DNA of 43,944 bases from Alphaproteobacteria bacterium (GTDB lineage Bacteria > Pseudomonadota > Alphaproteobacteria > Caulobacterales > Aquidulcibacteraceae). A program made the position numbers and the translations under genes. The notes under the pieces were generated by a model. The model made no database searches. It was not told the DNA's origin and saw only the letters and a list, made by a program, of their open reading frames with translations. This document shows, piece after piece, positions 18,334 to 25,710 of the stretch. The stretch spans positions 1 through 43,944 of the forward strand of contig JAPLOL010000006.1 in NCBI GenBank assembly GCA_026400735.1. The letters are read 5' to 3'. The first letter of the stretch is position 1. Each line of letters starts with the position of its first letter.

Positions 18334-18474
18334 TTCTACGAACACTTCGAAAAACACGCATTTGACGCGATCAAGAATTGCTCTGTTGTGCGAAACTGCA
18401 CTGGAGAATGTAGCCCCGAATACTCCCCTGTAAGTTGTGGGAAGCAATTCGTGATGTCACACTTATTCGTAGAA
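18334..18474. repeat. Pair of 9-bp inverted repeats upstream of the Phd-PAS gene
   Basis: TTCTACGAA at 18334-18342 is the exact reverse complement of TTCGTAGAA at 18466-18474. Both lie in the somewhat AT-richer 225-bp gap between divergent tadE and the Phd-PAS gene; the second copy ends 18 bases before the ATG at 18493. Because the downstream protein has a Phd-like domain, which in antitoxins binds inverted repeats in its own promoter, these could be operator half-sites. A 9-base match could also be chance. I see no clear sigma-70 promoter in this gap. Confidence 0.35.
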
Positions 18475-18492
18475 GTTGAGTCGGAGGCAAGC

Positions 18493-19395
18493 ATGCCCAA
18501 TCGCGTCAGCGTGTCGTCCGCAGAATTCATTCGCAACATTGGCTACTGGCAGAATAAAGCGCTGCGGCAACCAATCTCGATCACACACCACGGTCGAGAG
18601 CGATTGATCTTGGCCGCACCGGATGCGTTCGAGGCGAGTGCAAGTACGGACGACGTAGCGAAGGGTCTAGCTAAGCTACGCTCTGACGTCGCGGCAGTGC
18701 AGGAGAACCTCGGCGACGGCTACCTCAGTTTTGATGCGCAGTTGGTTGTTCGCCATAGCAACTCAGTTGCCGAGGCTTTTGTCGGCATGTCGCGCGAGGA
18801 TTTGTACGGCACATCTATCATTAACGCGCTGCCTCAACCTTTTGCTTCAATCCTGTCCGACCGCGTACAGCGCGTCATGCGTACGCGTCAGTCCGAGCAT
18901 TTTGAAATCGGCGCTCCTGACGGGCGCTACCTTTTGGTAACCGTGTTTCCAGTTTCTGTCGGCGCCGCCGCGCTTATGCGCAATATCACTGAGCAGCATG
19001 TGCTCCAGCAGCGCTTGGAGGATGGCGAAGCGCTCCAGCAAGCCGTGCGCCTCCACTCGCGTGCAGCGGCGATCAAGTTAGATGCTCGCGCCAGGGTGGA
19101 AACGATCGACGACACCTTCACTGCCTGGACCGGCTTTGTCTCGAGCGACCTTGCTGGCCACCGCGTGATCGATCTCGTCGCGGCAAGCCAACGCCGCGAG
19201 GCCGCGGAAGTCATCGAGCGCGTTCTTCGCGACGGACTGGGCCGTACCGTCAACGTCACGCTTTTGAGCAAACGCGGCGAAGAGATTGAGGGCGCCTTGG
19301 CGCTGGCGCCTATCCTGACTGATCTTACGGCACACGGCGCCTGCGCCTTGTTCGTCCCGTTCGCCAACCTCGGTTCAACGCAACGCGCAGCGTAG
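18493..19395 (+). CDS. PAS-domain protein with an N-terminal Phd/YefM antitoxin-like domain
   Basis: A 300-aa protein. Residues 1-45 (VSVSSAEFIRNIGYWQNKAL, then ITHHGRERLILAAPDAFEA) look like the Phd/YefM/RHH antitoxin fold: a beta-alpha start, a central helix and an IT-HG-RE--L strand pair. A short coiled linker leads to PAS-like domain 1 (about 75-190; GYLSFDAQLVVRHSNSVAEAF, AALMRNITE) and PAS-like domain 2 (about 200-300). There is no kinase, GGDEF or other output domain, so the Phd-like part may be the DNA-binding output. Start ATG 18493 follows GGAGG at ideal distance; an in-frame extension to 18313 exists but lacks support. No toxin gene is adjacent. Divergent from tadEG. Function not known. 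Confidence 0.75.
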   Translation: MPNRVSVSSAEFIRNIGYWQNKALRQPISITHHGRERLILAAPDAFEASASTDDVAKGLAKLRSDVAAVQENLGDGYLSFDAQLVVRHSNSVAEAFVGMSREDLYGTSIINALPQPFASILSDRVQRVMRTRQSEHFEIGAPDGRYLLVTVFPVSVGAAALMRNITEQHVLQQRLEDGEALQQAVRLHSRAAAIKLDARARVETIDDTFTAWTGFVSSDLAGHRVIDLVAASQRREAAEVIERVLRDGLGRTVNVTLLSKRGEEIEGALALAPILTDLTAHGACALFVPFANLGSTQRAA

Positions 19396-19456
19396 CTGGC
19401 CGGGATTAGGCTAGCGTCTGCCGCTGCTTCGCCTGTATCGTGCGGGCGAGGGATGC

Positions 19457-20059
19457 ATGGCGCGCACGCAAGCGGCTGATTATGATGAGCGAAAGTTAGC
19501 GATCGTCGAACAGGCGGCCGCACTTTTTGCCGCGCGCGGCTTCAACGGAGCGTCGGTGTCCGACATCGCCGAACGCTGCAAAACGTCGAAGAGCCTGATC
19601 TATCACTATTACGAGTCGAAAGAGGACATCCTCTACGACGTCATGATCAGCCACGTGCGCGCGCTGGAGTCCGCCGCCGCAGACGCGCTCGCCGGCAGCG
19701 GCGGTCCTGAGCAAAAGCTCCGCGACCTGACGCAGCTCTTCATGGCGCTCTATGTCGGCGCCGCCGATCGGCACAAAGTGCTGCTCAACGACCTCGACTA
19801 CGTGCCCAAAGCCCGCCGCGCCGAAATCGTGGAAGTGCAGCGCGGGCTGATCGAAAGCGTCCGCAAGCTCCTGGTTGAGATCGAGCCGTCGCTGAAGAAG
19901 CAAACCGGCACCAGTTTGACCGCCGCCATGCTCTTCTTCGGCACAATCAACTGGACCCACACTTGGTACGACCCCAAAGGCGCAATCACTCACGATGCGC
20001 TCGCCAACATGGCCGTGGATCTAACGCTTGGCGGCATCGCGCGCGCCGCCGAAGGCTAA
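19457..20059 (+). CDS. TetR/AcrR-family regulator, probable PaaR-type repressor of phenylacetate catabolism
   Basis: A 200-aa regulator. The HTH spans about residues 10-60: ALFAARGFNGASVSDIAERC then SKSLIYHYYESKEDILYDV. The C-terminal ligand domain contains HKVLLNDLDYVP and a TINWTHTWYDPKG segment near the end, reminiscent of TetR_C_17-type regulators of acyl-CoA metabolism. It borders the paa genes: its stop overlaps by 4 bases the convergent methyltransferase gene that trails paaE. This neighbourhood and the TetR-like palindrome before paaA suggest it represses paa genes until phenylacetyl-CoA appears; that link is inference. No operator is evident before its own start. Confidence 0.82.
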   Translation: MARTQAADYDERKLAIVEQAAALFAARGFNGASVSDIAERCKTSKSLIYHYYESKEDILYDVMISHVRALESAAADALAGSGGPEQKLRDLTQLFMALYVGAADRHKVLLNDLDYVPKARRAEIVEVQRGLIESVRKLLVEIEPSLKKQTGTSLTAAMLFFGTINWTHTWYDPKGAITHDALANMAVDLTLGGIARAAEG

Positions 20060-20775
20060 AGCGGCTTCCGCCACTCCATTACTACGAACCACGGTACGCG
20101 ACGATAGCGCTCTGCCTTTGGTTCCGGTGCGCCAGCGATCGGTGCGGGCTCATCAAAGAAGCGCAGCTCAAGCCCATGCCGCAAGAACTCGCGCATGTAA
20201 GTGCTGAGCGGCCGATGGTGATTGACGATGCGAATGCCGCGCCACGCGGTCCAGAAGCCGCGTTCATCAAGATAGTGATCGACCGGATAATGCTTCAGCT
20301 CGCCTCCGAACCCGCGCACCCAACCCGTCTCCGCGCCCGCCGTGTTGAAGCTGTTGCAATTGGCGATCAGCAGCGTGCCGCTTGGTTTCAGTACACGCGC
20401 CATCTCCGCGATCGGCGCGCTGATCTCTGGCATGTCGAGCAAGCTGAGATAACTGACGACCAGATCAAAGCTCGCATCCTCCGCGGGAAGCGCATCGCCT
20501 GGTGCTTCGATGTAAACGCCGCTCGGATCGAGCTCACGCGCGCGTTCAAGCAGTGCGCGCGTTGGATCAGCGCCTGTGCATGAAACACCTTCGGCGCTCA
20601 GCATCCGGCAAAACCGGCCTTCACCGCAGCCGACATCGAGCATCGTCTTCGGCTTTGCCGCCAACGCACGCGGCAGCATCACGGGATCAAGCACATAGCG
20701 GCGGCCGAAATCGCCGTGCTCACCCATGTCCGCGATCCAAGCGGCCGCGGACTCGTTCCAACCATTTTCAGACAT
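20056..20775 (-). CDS. Class I SAM-dependent methyltransferase
   Basis: A 239-aa Rossmann-fold methyltransferase (Methyltransf_11/25 type). Motif I is TMLDVGCGEGRFCRML (about 43-58), an acidic residue ends strand 2 (CTGADP), and DLVVSYLSLLDMPE followed by MARVLKPSGTLLIAN is the motif II/III region. The substrate is unknown. It follows paaE by only 3 bases on the same strand, so it is probably transcribed with paaABCDE, although methyltransferases are not part of the standard pathway. No signal peptide; presumed cytosolic. Confidence 0.82.
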   Translation of the reverse strand: MSENGWNESAAAWIADMGEHGDFGRRYVLDPVMLPRALAAKPKTMLDVGCGEGRFCRMLSAEGVSCTGADPTRALLERARELDPSGVYIEAPGDALPAEDASFDLVVSYLSLLDMPEISAPIAEMARVLKPSGTLLIANCNSFNTAGAETGWVRGFGGELKHYPVDHYLDERGFWTAWRGIRIVNHHRPLSTYMREFLRHGLELRFFDEPAPIAGAPEPKAERYRRVPWFVVMEWRKPL

Positions 20776-20778
20776 GAC

Positions 20779-21858
20779 TTAGACGTCGTAGGTCAGCGCC
20801 ACGCCTTCGGTAAGAGGTGTTGCTTGGCAGGTTAGCACGTAGCCGTCGGCGATCTCCTGCTCGGAGAGGCCGTAATTCACCTTCATGCTCACTTCGCCCG
20901 CCGTCACCTTGGCGCGGCACGTCGCGCAAACGCCGCCTTTGCACGCGAACGGCGCGGGCAGGCCCGCAGCGCGGACGTTGTCCAAGATCGAATGGTTCTT
21001 CGGATCGAACGCGACTTGCATGCGCCGGCCATTGAGCGTGACGCTCATCTTCAGGCCTGCGGCTTTCTCTTCCAGCGCGCGGGCCGCGGCGGCTTGGGCT
21101 GCGGAGAGCGGTCCGGTGGTAAAGCGCTCGATCAGGATACGCTGCTTTTCGACGTTCTTAGCAAGCAGCGCCTCTTCTGCCGCATCCATCATCGGGCCGG
21201 GACCGCAAATGAAGAAGGTGTCGACGTTTTCAGGCTTTACGAGTGAGGAGAGCAGCGTCTCGACTTTTGTGCGATCGAGGCGGCCGTTGAAGAGTTCGAT
21301 CTCTTCTTCTTCGTCTTCGAGGAAATGATAAACGCTGAGCCGATCGATGTAGCGATCCTTCAGCCCCGCAATCTCTTCCAGGAACATCACGCCCATAGAA
21401 TTGCGGTTGCCGTAGAAGAGCTTGAACCGTGAGTGCGGCTCCATCGCCAGCGCCGTCTTCATCAGCGACAGGATCGGCGTAATCCCCGACCCCCCCGCGA
21501 ACGCCACATATTCGCGCCGCGCCTCCGGATCGAAGCTCCAGCAAAACGAACCGTGCGGCGCCATCACCTCAAGCTCGTCGCCGGCCTTTAGCTCATCGTT
21601 CACCCAGCTCGAAAACGCGCCGCCCGCAATCTTCTTGACGCCAATCTTCAGCACGCCTTCGCTCGGCGAAACACACACGGAATAATTGCGCCGCATCTCT
21701 TCGCCGCCAAACTCACGGCGAAAGGTGAGGTGTTGGCCAGCTTTGAACGCAAACACCTCACGCAACGCATGGGGTAGCTCAAAGCGCACCGACACCGCAT
21801 CCGGCGTCTCGCGCTTCACTTCGGCCACGCGCAGTTTGTGAAAATCGATGCTCGCCAT
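20779..21858 (-). CDS. paaE: 1,2-phenylacetyl-CoA epoxidase reductase subunit PaaE
   Basis: A 359-aa NADPH-dependent reductase that feeds electrons to the PaaABC epoxidase. An N-terminal FAD-binding ferredoxin-reductase domain (RREFGGEEMRRNYSVC) is followed by the NAD(P)-binding domain (FAGGSGITPILSLM; FICGPGPMMDAAE). A C-terminal plant-type [2Fe-2S] domain has cysteines in FACKGGVCATC and VLTCQA. ATG 21858 is chosen because it forms TGATG with the paaD stop; an ATG three codons upstream is possible. The length fits E. coli PaaE (356 aa). Confidence 0.95.
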   Translation of the reverse strand: MASIDFHKLRVAEVKRETPDAVSVRFELPHALREVFAFKAGQHLTFRREFGGEEMRRNYSVCVSPSEGVLKIGVKKIAGGAFSSWVNDELKAGDELEVMAPHGSFCWSFDPEARREYVAFAGGSGITPILSLMKTALAMEPHSRFKLFYGNRNSMGVMFLEEIAGLKDRYIDRLSVYHFLEDEEEEIELFNGRLDRTKVETLLSSLVKPENVDTFFICGPGPMMDAAEEALLAKNVEKQRILIERFTTGPLSAAQAAAARALEEKAAGLKMSVTLNGRRMQVAFDPKNHSILDNVRAAGLPAPFACKGGVCATCRAKVTAGEVSMKVNYGLSEQEIADGYVLTCQATPLTEGVALTYDV

Positions 21859-22343
21859 CAGTGACACTTAAACCGGTCAAACGGCTCCGCGCACGCCTTG
21901 CAGCGCCACAGCGCCTTGCACGGCGTGGAGCCAAAACGCGAAAGCTCTTCAGTGTCGCTTGAGCCACACTGCGGGCATTCGGCGGCGGTCTGGTTCTTCA
22001 GCGAAGCCGTCGCTGCGCCCTTCGGCGGCGGCGCAATCCCGTAAGCGCGCAAATCTTCACGGCCTTTATCGCTGATCCAGTCGGTGGACCAAGGCGGCGA
22101 GAGCGTCGTTTCGATCGCGACGTTCGCAAATCCGTTCGCATCCAGCGCCTCGCGGATCGATTGCTCGATCGCGATCGTCGCCGGGCAGCCAGTGTACGTC
22201 GGCGTGATCGTCACCGTATCCGCCGCGATCTCGCGCACGATCCCCAGATCAACGACCGACACCGCCGGAATTTCTGGATCAGGCACGCGCGCGAGAATAG
22301 CGCGGATGCGGTCAGTATCGGAGATCGCGCTCACCGCGCTCAC
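21858..22343 (-). CDS. paaD: Phenylacetyl-CoA epoxidase assembly protein PaaD
   Basis: A 161-aa protein. The N-terminal MIP18/DUF59 domain carries VPDPEIPAVSVVDLGIVRE and TYTGCPA, with the conserved cysteine. The C-terminal zinc-ribbon-like part has paired cysteines (CPQCGSSDT; WRCKAC). PaaD is required for phenylacetyl-CoA epoxidase activity and is thought to act in Fe or Fe-S maturation. GTG 22343 gives a GTGA overlap with the paaC stop; another GTG lies three bases upstream. Confidence 0.94.
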   Translation of the reverse strand: MSAVSAISDTDRIRAILARVPDPEIPAVSVVDLGIVREIAADTVTITPTYTGCPATIAIEQSIREALDANGFANVAIETTLSPPWSTDWISDKGREDLRAYGIAPPPKGAATASLKNQTAAECPQCGSSDTEELSRFGSTPCKALWRCKACAEPFDRFKCH

Positions 22344-23089
22344 CACGTCGCGCCCGGATAGGCGCGCTGGAGGAATTGCATGTCGCTCAGCAGATGGCCG
22401 AGATGTTCGGAGTGACGGCCGATGCGCCCGCCGGTCGTTGCGCGGCGCGGAGCAGGGCGCACCAACGTCGCTTCGGCCAACGTCGCATCAATCCGCGCAT
22501 CCCAAGCCGCGCGCAGCGCCGCCTTGTCAACGCCAACGCCAGCCTTGATCGCAGCGGCATCGACCTCATCCATCACGAAGAGCTCGTCAGCGAAGCGCCA
22601 CATCCAATCGAGCCCCGCGATCATGCGCGCTTTGCTCTCGTCGGTGCCGTCACCTAGGCGGATCACCCAATCGCTTGCGAGCGTGGCGTGGTAGGAGGTT
22701 TCCTTCACCGCCTTTGCTGCGATCGCGGCAATCGTCGCATTCTTCGAGGCAGTCAGCGCAGTAAACAGCAGCTCTTGGTAGTGCGAGAACAGAACTTGCC
22801 GCGCGATCGTCTGCGCGAAGTCGCCATTCGGCTGCTCGACCAGCAGGCAATTCGTGAAATCCATCACGTCGCGACGAAAGGCGAGCACATCGCCGTCGCG
22901 ACCTTTGCCTTCAAGCTCGCCAGCCAAGTTCAAAAAATGCGTCGCTTGCCCAACTTGATCTAGCGCCACGTTCGCCAGCGAGAGATCAACCTCAAGCGCC
23001 GGCGCATGCCCGCACCATTCACTCAGCCGCTGACCAAGAATGAGCGAGTCATCGCCCAAGCGCAGCGCATATGTGGCGATCGCATCCAT
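22340..23089 (-). CDS. paaC: Phenylacetyl-CoA epoxidase structural subunit PaaC
   Basis: A 249-aa ferritin-like subunit that partners PaaA. Family features are YALRLGDDSLILGQRLSEWCGHAP at the N-terminus, DQVGQATHFLNLAG, and KAVKETSYHATLASDWVIRLGDG in the middle. In E. coli PaaC keeps the four-helix fold but has lost the diiron site and scaffolds the catalytic subunit. It shares one base with paaB (TAATG) and four with paaD, in the conserved order paaABCDE. Confidence 0.95.
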   Translation of the reverse strand: MDAIATYALRLGDDSLILGQRLSEWCGHAPALEVDLSLANVALDQVGQATHFLNLAGELEGKGRDGDVLAFRRDVMDFTNCLLVEQPNGDFAQTIARQVLFSHYQELLFTALTASKNATIAAIAAKAVKETSYHATLASDWVIRLGDGTDESKARMIAGLDWMWRFADELFVMDEVDAAAIKAGVGVDKAALRAAWDARIDATLAEATLVRPAPRRATTGGRIGRHSEHLGHLLSDMQFLQRAYPGATW

Positions 23090-23382
23090 TAGATGTGCGT
23101 GATGCCGTCTGGAATTTTGTAAAACGTCGGGTGGCGATAGACTTTGTCTTCCGCCGGCTCGAACAACGCGCCCGCATCGCCCGGATCAGACGCCACGATC
23201 TGCGCCGAAGGCAGCACCCAGAGGCTGATGCCCTCCATGCGCCGCGTGTATGTATCGCGCGCGTGCTCAAGCGCCATCTTCGCGTCAACCGCGTGCACGC
23301 TTCCAACGTGGCGATGCGAAAGCCCGCCCTTGCCGCGCACGAACACTTCCCACAGCGGCCATTCCTTGCTCGCGTCGCTCAT
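23089..23382 (-). CDS. paaB: Phenylacetyl-CoA epoxidase subunit PaaB
   Basis: A 97-aa small subunit of the multicomponent monooxygenase. It matches PaaB in size and in WPLWEVFVRGKGGLSHRHVGSV, ALEHARDTYTRR and GISLWVLPSAQI. PaaB bridges PaaAC heterodimers in the E. coli complex. ATG 23382 is supported by the start of homology; a much longer in-frame extension upstream overlaps paaA and is spurious. The start lies 4 bases after the paaA stop. Confidence 0.95.
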   Translation of the reverse strand: MSDASKEWPLWEVFVRGKGGLSHRHVGSVHAVDAKMALEHARDTYTRRMEGISLWVLPSAQIVASDPGDAGALFEPAEDKVYRHPTFYKIPDGITHI

Positions 23383-23386
23383 CGTT

Positions 23387-24376
23387 TCACTCCGCCGCCA
23401 GCTTCGCTGCCGCACGCTTCTCAGCATGCACGCGCGCCGCTTCGCGCACCCAGGCGCCTTCGTCCCAAGCCTTATTGCGGGCCTGCAAGCGTTCCTTCGC
23501 AACCGGCCCTTCGCCGCGCACAACCGCCGCGAACTCTTCCCAATCGACTTCGCCGAAATCGTAAGCGCCGCGCTCTTCGTTCCACTTCAGCTTATCGTCC
23601 GGCACGGTAAGGCCGATCGCTTCAGCCTGCGGCACGCTAATATCGACGAACTTCTGACGCAGATCATCGTTGGTATCGCGCTTAATACGCCAACGCATGC
23701 TCTGCGCCGTGTTCGGCGACTTATCGTCCGGCGGGCCGAACATCATCAGCGACGGCCACCACCAGCGGTTCAGCGCATCTTGCGCCATGCGCTTCTGTTC
23801 GGGCGTGCCGGCGGCGAGATGCATCATGATCTCGTAGCCCTGGCGCTGGTGGAAGCTCTCTTCCTTGCAAATGCGCACCATCGCGCGCGCGTAGGGGCCA
23901 TACGATGTGCGCTGCAGCGGCACCTGGTTCATGATCGCCGCGCCATCGACAAGCCAGCCGATCGCGCCGATGTCCGCCCATGTCAGCGTCGGGTAGTTGA
24001 AAATCGTCGAGTACTTGGCTTTGCCGCTAAGCAGCGCTTCAGTCATCTCATCGCGCGACGTGCCGAGCGTCTCCGCCGCCGCATAGAGATAAAGCCCGTG
24101 GCCGCCTTCATCCTGCACCTTCGCCAGCAGGATCGCCTTACGGCGCAAGTTCGGCGCGCGCGAAATCCAATTGCCTTCCGGCAGCATGCCGACGATCTCG
24201 CTGTGCGCGTGTTGCGACATCTGCCGCACCAGCGTCTTGCGATACGCCTCAGGCATCCAATCCTTCGGCTCGATAAATTCATCGTTGGCGACGCGCGCTT
24301 CGAACGCGGCGATCAGCGCAGGATCTTCGGCGACGGTTTCAGCCTTCGTCTTGCCGGTCATGTCAGTCGTGTACAC
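23387..24376 (-). CDS. paaA: Phenylacetyl-CoA epoxidase catalytic subunit PaaA
   Basis: A 329-aa diiron oxygenase subunit forming 1,2-epoxyphenylacetyl-CoA from phenylacetyl-CoA and O2. Ferritin-like metal-binding motifs are visible: [20 protein letters not shown] and [16 protein letters not shown] (ExxH). The sequence is strongly family-like along its whole length ([20 protein letters not shown] near residue 40). The GTG start gives the familiar MYT N-terminus, with AAGGTG upstream; ATG at 24361 is an alternative. First gene of the minus-strand paaABCDE operon. Its promoter overlaps a TetR-type palindrome. Confidence 0.96.
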   Translation of the reverse strand: MYTTDMTGKTKAETVAEDPALIAAFEARVANDEFIEPKDWMPEAYRKTLVRQMSQHAHSEIVGMLPEGNWISRAPNLRRKAILLAKVQDEGGHGLYLYAAAETLGTSRDEMTEALLSGKAKYSTIFNYPTLTWADIGAIGWLVDGAAIMNQVPLQRTSYGPYARAMVRICKEESFHQRQGYEIMMHLAAGTPEQKRMAQDALNRWWWPSLMMFGPPDDKSPNTAQSMRWRIKRDTNDDLRQKFVDISVPQAEAIGLTVPDDKLKWNEERGAYDFGEVDWEEFAAVVRGEGPVAKERLQARNKAWDEGAWVREAARVHAEKRAAAKLAAE

Positions 24377-24399
24377 GGGCGCACCTTTGGAACTTGTCT

Positions 24400-24428
24400 A
24401 CCATAGCATTCGCCGACCGATCGGTCAA
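24400..24428 (-). promoter_or_regulatory. Predicted sigma-70-type promoter of paaABCDE
   Basis: On the minus strand TTGACC (24428-24423) and TATGGT (24405-24400) are separated by exactly 17 bases, a good match to -35/-10 boxes. Transcription would start about 17 bases before the paaA GTG. The -35 box overlaps the palindrome at 24415-24426. Confidence 0.6.
24415..24426. promoter_or_regulatory. Perfect 12-bp palindrome, probable TetR (PaaR) operator of paaA
   Basis: GACCGATCGGTC is a perfect palindrome lying in the predicted paaA promoter, overlapping its -35 box and the paaI stop codon. TetR repressors of phenylacetate genes bind ACCG/CGGT-type inverted repeats, so this is the best candidate site for the TetR regulator encoded at 19457. 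The flanking string AATTGACCGA recurs upstream of paaG at 24863. Confidence 0.65.
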
Positions 24429-24850
24429 TTAATCACCGGACCGCCAATTGTCCGCGAAAGCCCCGTAAATTCAGCGATCACCGCGCCAGCCGCTGTTTTG
24501 ACGCTCACCTGATAGACGCCGCTGCGGCCCGAACGCGAAACCTCGCGCGCCTCTGCGATCAAAACGTCTCCGGCCTGCGCCGGCGCGAGGAACGAAATGC
24601 TGGCGTGCTGCGCGACGGTGTTTTCGTTGCGCGAGTTGCACGCGTACGCGAACGCCGTATCGGCCAACGCGAAGATCATCCCACCATGCGCGCTGCGATG
24701 ACCGTTTAACATGTCGTCGCGCAATGTCATGCGCACCAGCGCGTAGCCTTCGCGCGTGTCATCGATCGAGACGCCCCACGCGGGTCCCGTGCCTTCGCGT
24801 TGCAACAGCGTGTCGGCCACTTGGCGCGCGAGTTTGTCCGCTTCGTTCAT
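24425..24850 (-). CDS. paaI: Hotdog-fold thioesterase PaaI
   Basis: A 141-aa acyl-CoA thioesterase of the PaaI type. The hotdog motif LNGHRSAHGGMIFALADTAF (about 50-69) holds the conserved HGG and catalytic Asp. QHASISFLAPAQAGDVL is the following strand pair. In other bacteria PaaI hydrolyses hydroxyphenylacetyl-CoA and related esters, rescuing CoA when the pathway stalls. ATG 24850 fits the family start; upstream in-frame residues overlap the divergent promoter. It ends 48 bases before paaA on the same strand and is divergent from paaG. Confidence 0.92.
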   Translation of the reverse strand: MNEADKLARQVADTLLQREGTGPAWGVSIDDTREGYALVRMTLRDDMLNGHRSAHGGMIFALADTAFAYACNSRNENTVAQHASISFLAPAQAGDVLIAEAREVSRSGRSGVYQVSVKTAAGAVIAEFTGLSRTIGGPVIN

Positions 24851-24862
24851 GCATCTCTCGTG

Positions 24863-24893
24863 AATTGACCGACCATGCGTTCTATCATACGCC
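24863..24893 (+). promoter_or_regulatory. Possible promoter of paaG with a PaaR half-site
   Basis: TTGACC at 24865-24870 is followed after 17 bases by TACGCC (24888-24893), a weak -10. The context AATTGACCGAYC repeats the left half of the paaA operator in the same relation to a -35 box. The right half is poorly conserved (GCGTTC). It lies in the 68-bp gap between divergent paaI and paaG. Confidence 0.4.
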
Positions 24894-24918
24894 ACGCCAA
24901 CCCGCGAGGAGGCGATCG

Positions 24919-25707
24919 ATGGACTACGAGACCATTCAGCTAGAGATCGCAAACGGCGCCGCGCGCCTGACGCTCAATCGTCCCGATCGCTTGAACAGCT
25001 TCACAGTGCAAATGCACGACGAAGTCTCGCGCGGCCTCGAAGCAGTAGCGAAGAGCGACGCGCGTGTGCTCGTCCTCACCGGCGCTGGCCGCGGCTTTTG
25101 CGCAGGGCAGGACTTGTCCGATCGTGCCGTCGCGCCAGGCGGAGATGGCGTCGATCTCGGTGAGTCACTTGAGAAGCGCTACAATCCGCTGATCCGGCGC
25201 CTGGCGTCGCTCGAAATGCCAGTGATCTGCGCGGTGAACGGCGTCGCTGCTGGCGCCGGCGCCAATATCGCGCTCGCCTGCGATATCGTCATCGCCGCCA
25301 AGAGCGCGAAATTCATTCAAAGCTTCGCCAATATCGGCCTCGTGCCCGATAGCGGCGGCACCTGGACGTTGCCGCGCCTTGCCGGCCAAGCGCGCGCCAT
25401 GGGCCTCACGCTCACCGGCGAGCCGCTGACCGCCGAACGCGCCGAAGCCTGGGGCATGATCTGGAAGTGCGTTGACGACGATAAGCTGCGCGAAGAAACC
25501 GACGCGCTCGCCGCGAAGTTCGCGTCTGCGCCGACCAAAGGTCTCGCCACCACCAAGAAGCTCCTCCGCGAAGGCGCAACGCGCACGCTGACCGAGCAGC
25601 TCGATGTCGAACGCGACGCACAACGCATGCTCGGCCGCACCAGCGATTACAAAGAGGGCGTCGGCGCTTTCATGGAAAAGCGTCAGCCGAAGTTCACCGG
25701 AAACTAA
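24919..25707 (+). CDS. paaG: 2-(1,2-epoxy-1,2-dihydrophenyl)acetyl-CoA isomerase PaaG
   Basis: A 262-aa crotonase-fold enzyme. RGFCAGQDLSDR and AGAGANIALACD form the CoA/oxyanion region, and GLVPDSGGTWTLPRLAG contains the aspartate used by PaaG. It isomerises ring-epoxyphenylacetyl-CoA to the oxepin form, the step before PaaZ. ATG 24919 is preceded by AGGAGG with good spacing; longer in-frame starts upstream run through the divergent promoter. paaZ follows after 3 bases, so they are one operon. Confidence 0.94.
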   Translation: MDYETIQLEIANGAARLTLNRPDRLNSFTVQMHDEVSRGLEAVAKSDARVLVLTGAGRGFCAGQDLSDRAVAPGGDGVDLGESLEKRYNPLIRRLASLEMPVICAVNGVAAGAGANIALACDIVIAAKSAKFIQSFANIGLVPDSGGTWTLPRLAGQARAMGLTLTGEPLTAERAEAWGMIWKCVDDDKLREETDALAAKFASAPTKGLATTKKLLREGATRTLTEQLDVERDAQRMLGRTSDYKEGVGAFMEKRQPKFTGN

Positions 25708-25710
25708 GTC

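Noticed and set aside
18313-18492. N-terminal extension of the Phd-PAS protein
   Set aside because: No ribosome binding site at 18313, AT-richer promoter-like DNA, and a perfect GGAGG before ATG 18493.
18493-18627. A complete toxin-antitoxin module at the Phd-like domain
   Set aside because: No toxin-sized partner gene (Doc, YoeB or similar) lies on either side; the next genes are TadE and a TetR regulator.
24377-24399. GGAAC near 24387 as an EcfG promoter
   Set aside because: No CGTT occurs 16-17 bases downstream; the sigma-70-like promoter and palindrome explain the region better.
23144-24406. 420-codon plus-strand open frame across paaB and paaA
   Set aside because: It lies opposite well-conserved paaA and paaB and has an Arg/His-rich shadow composition.
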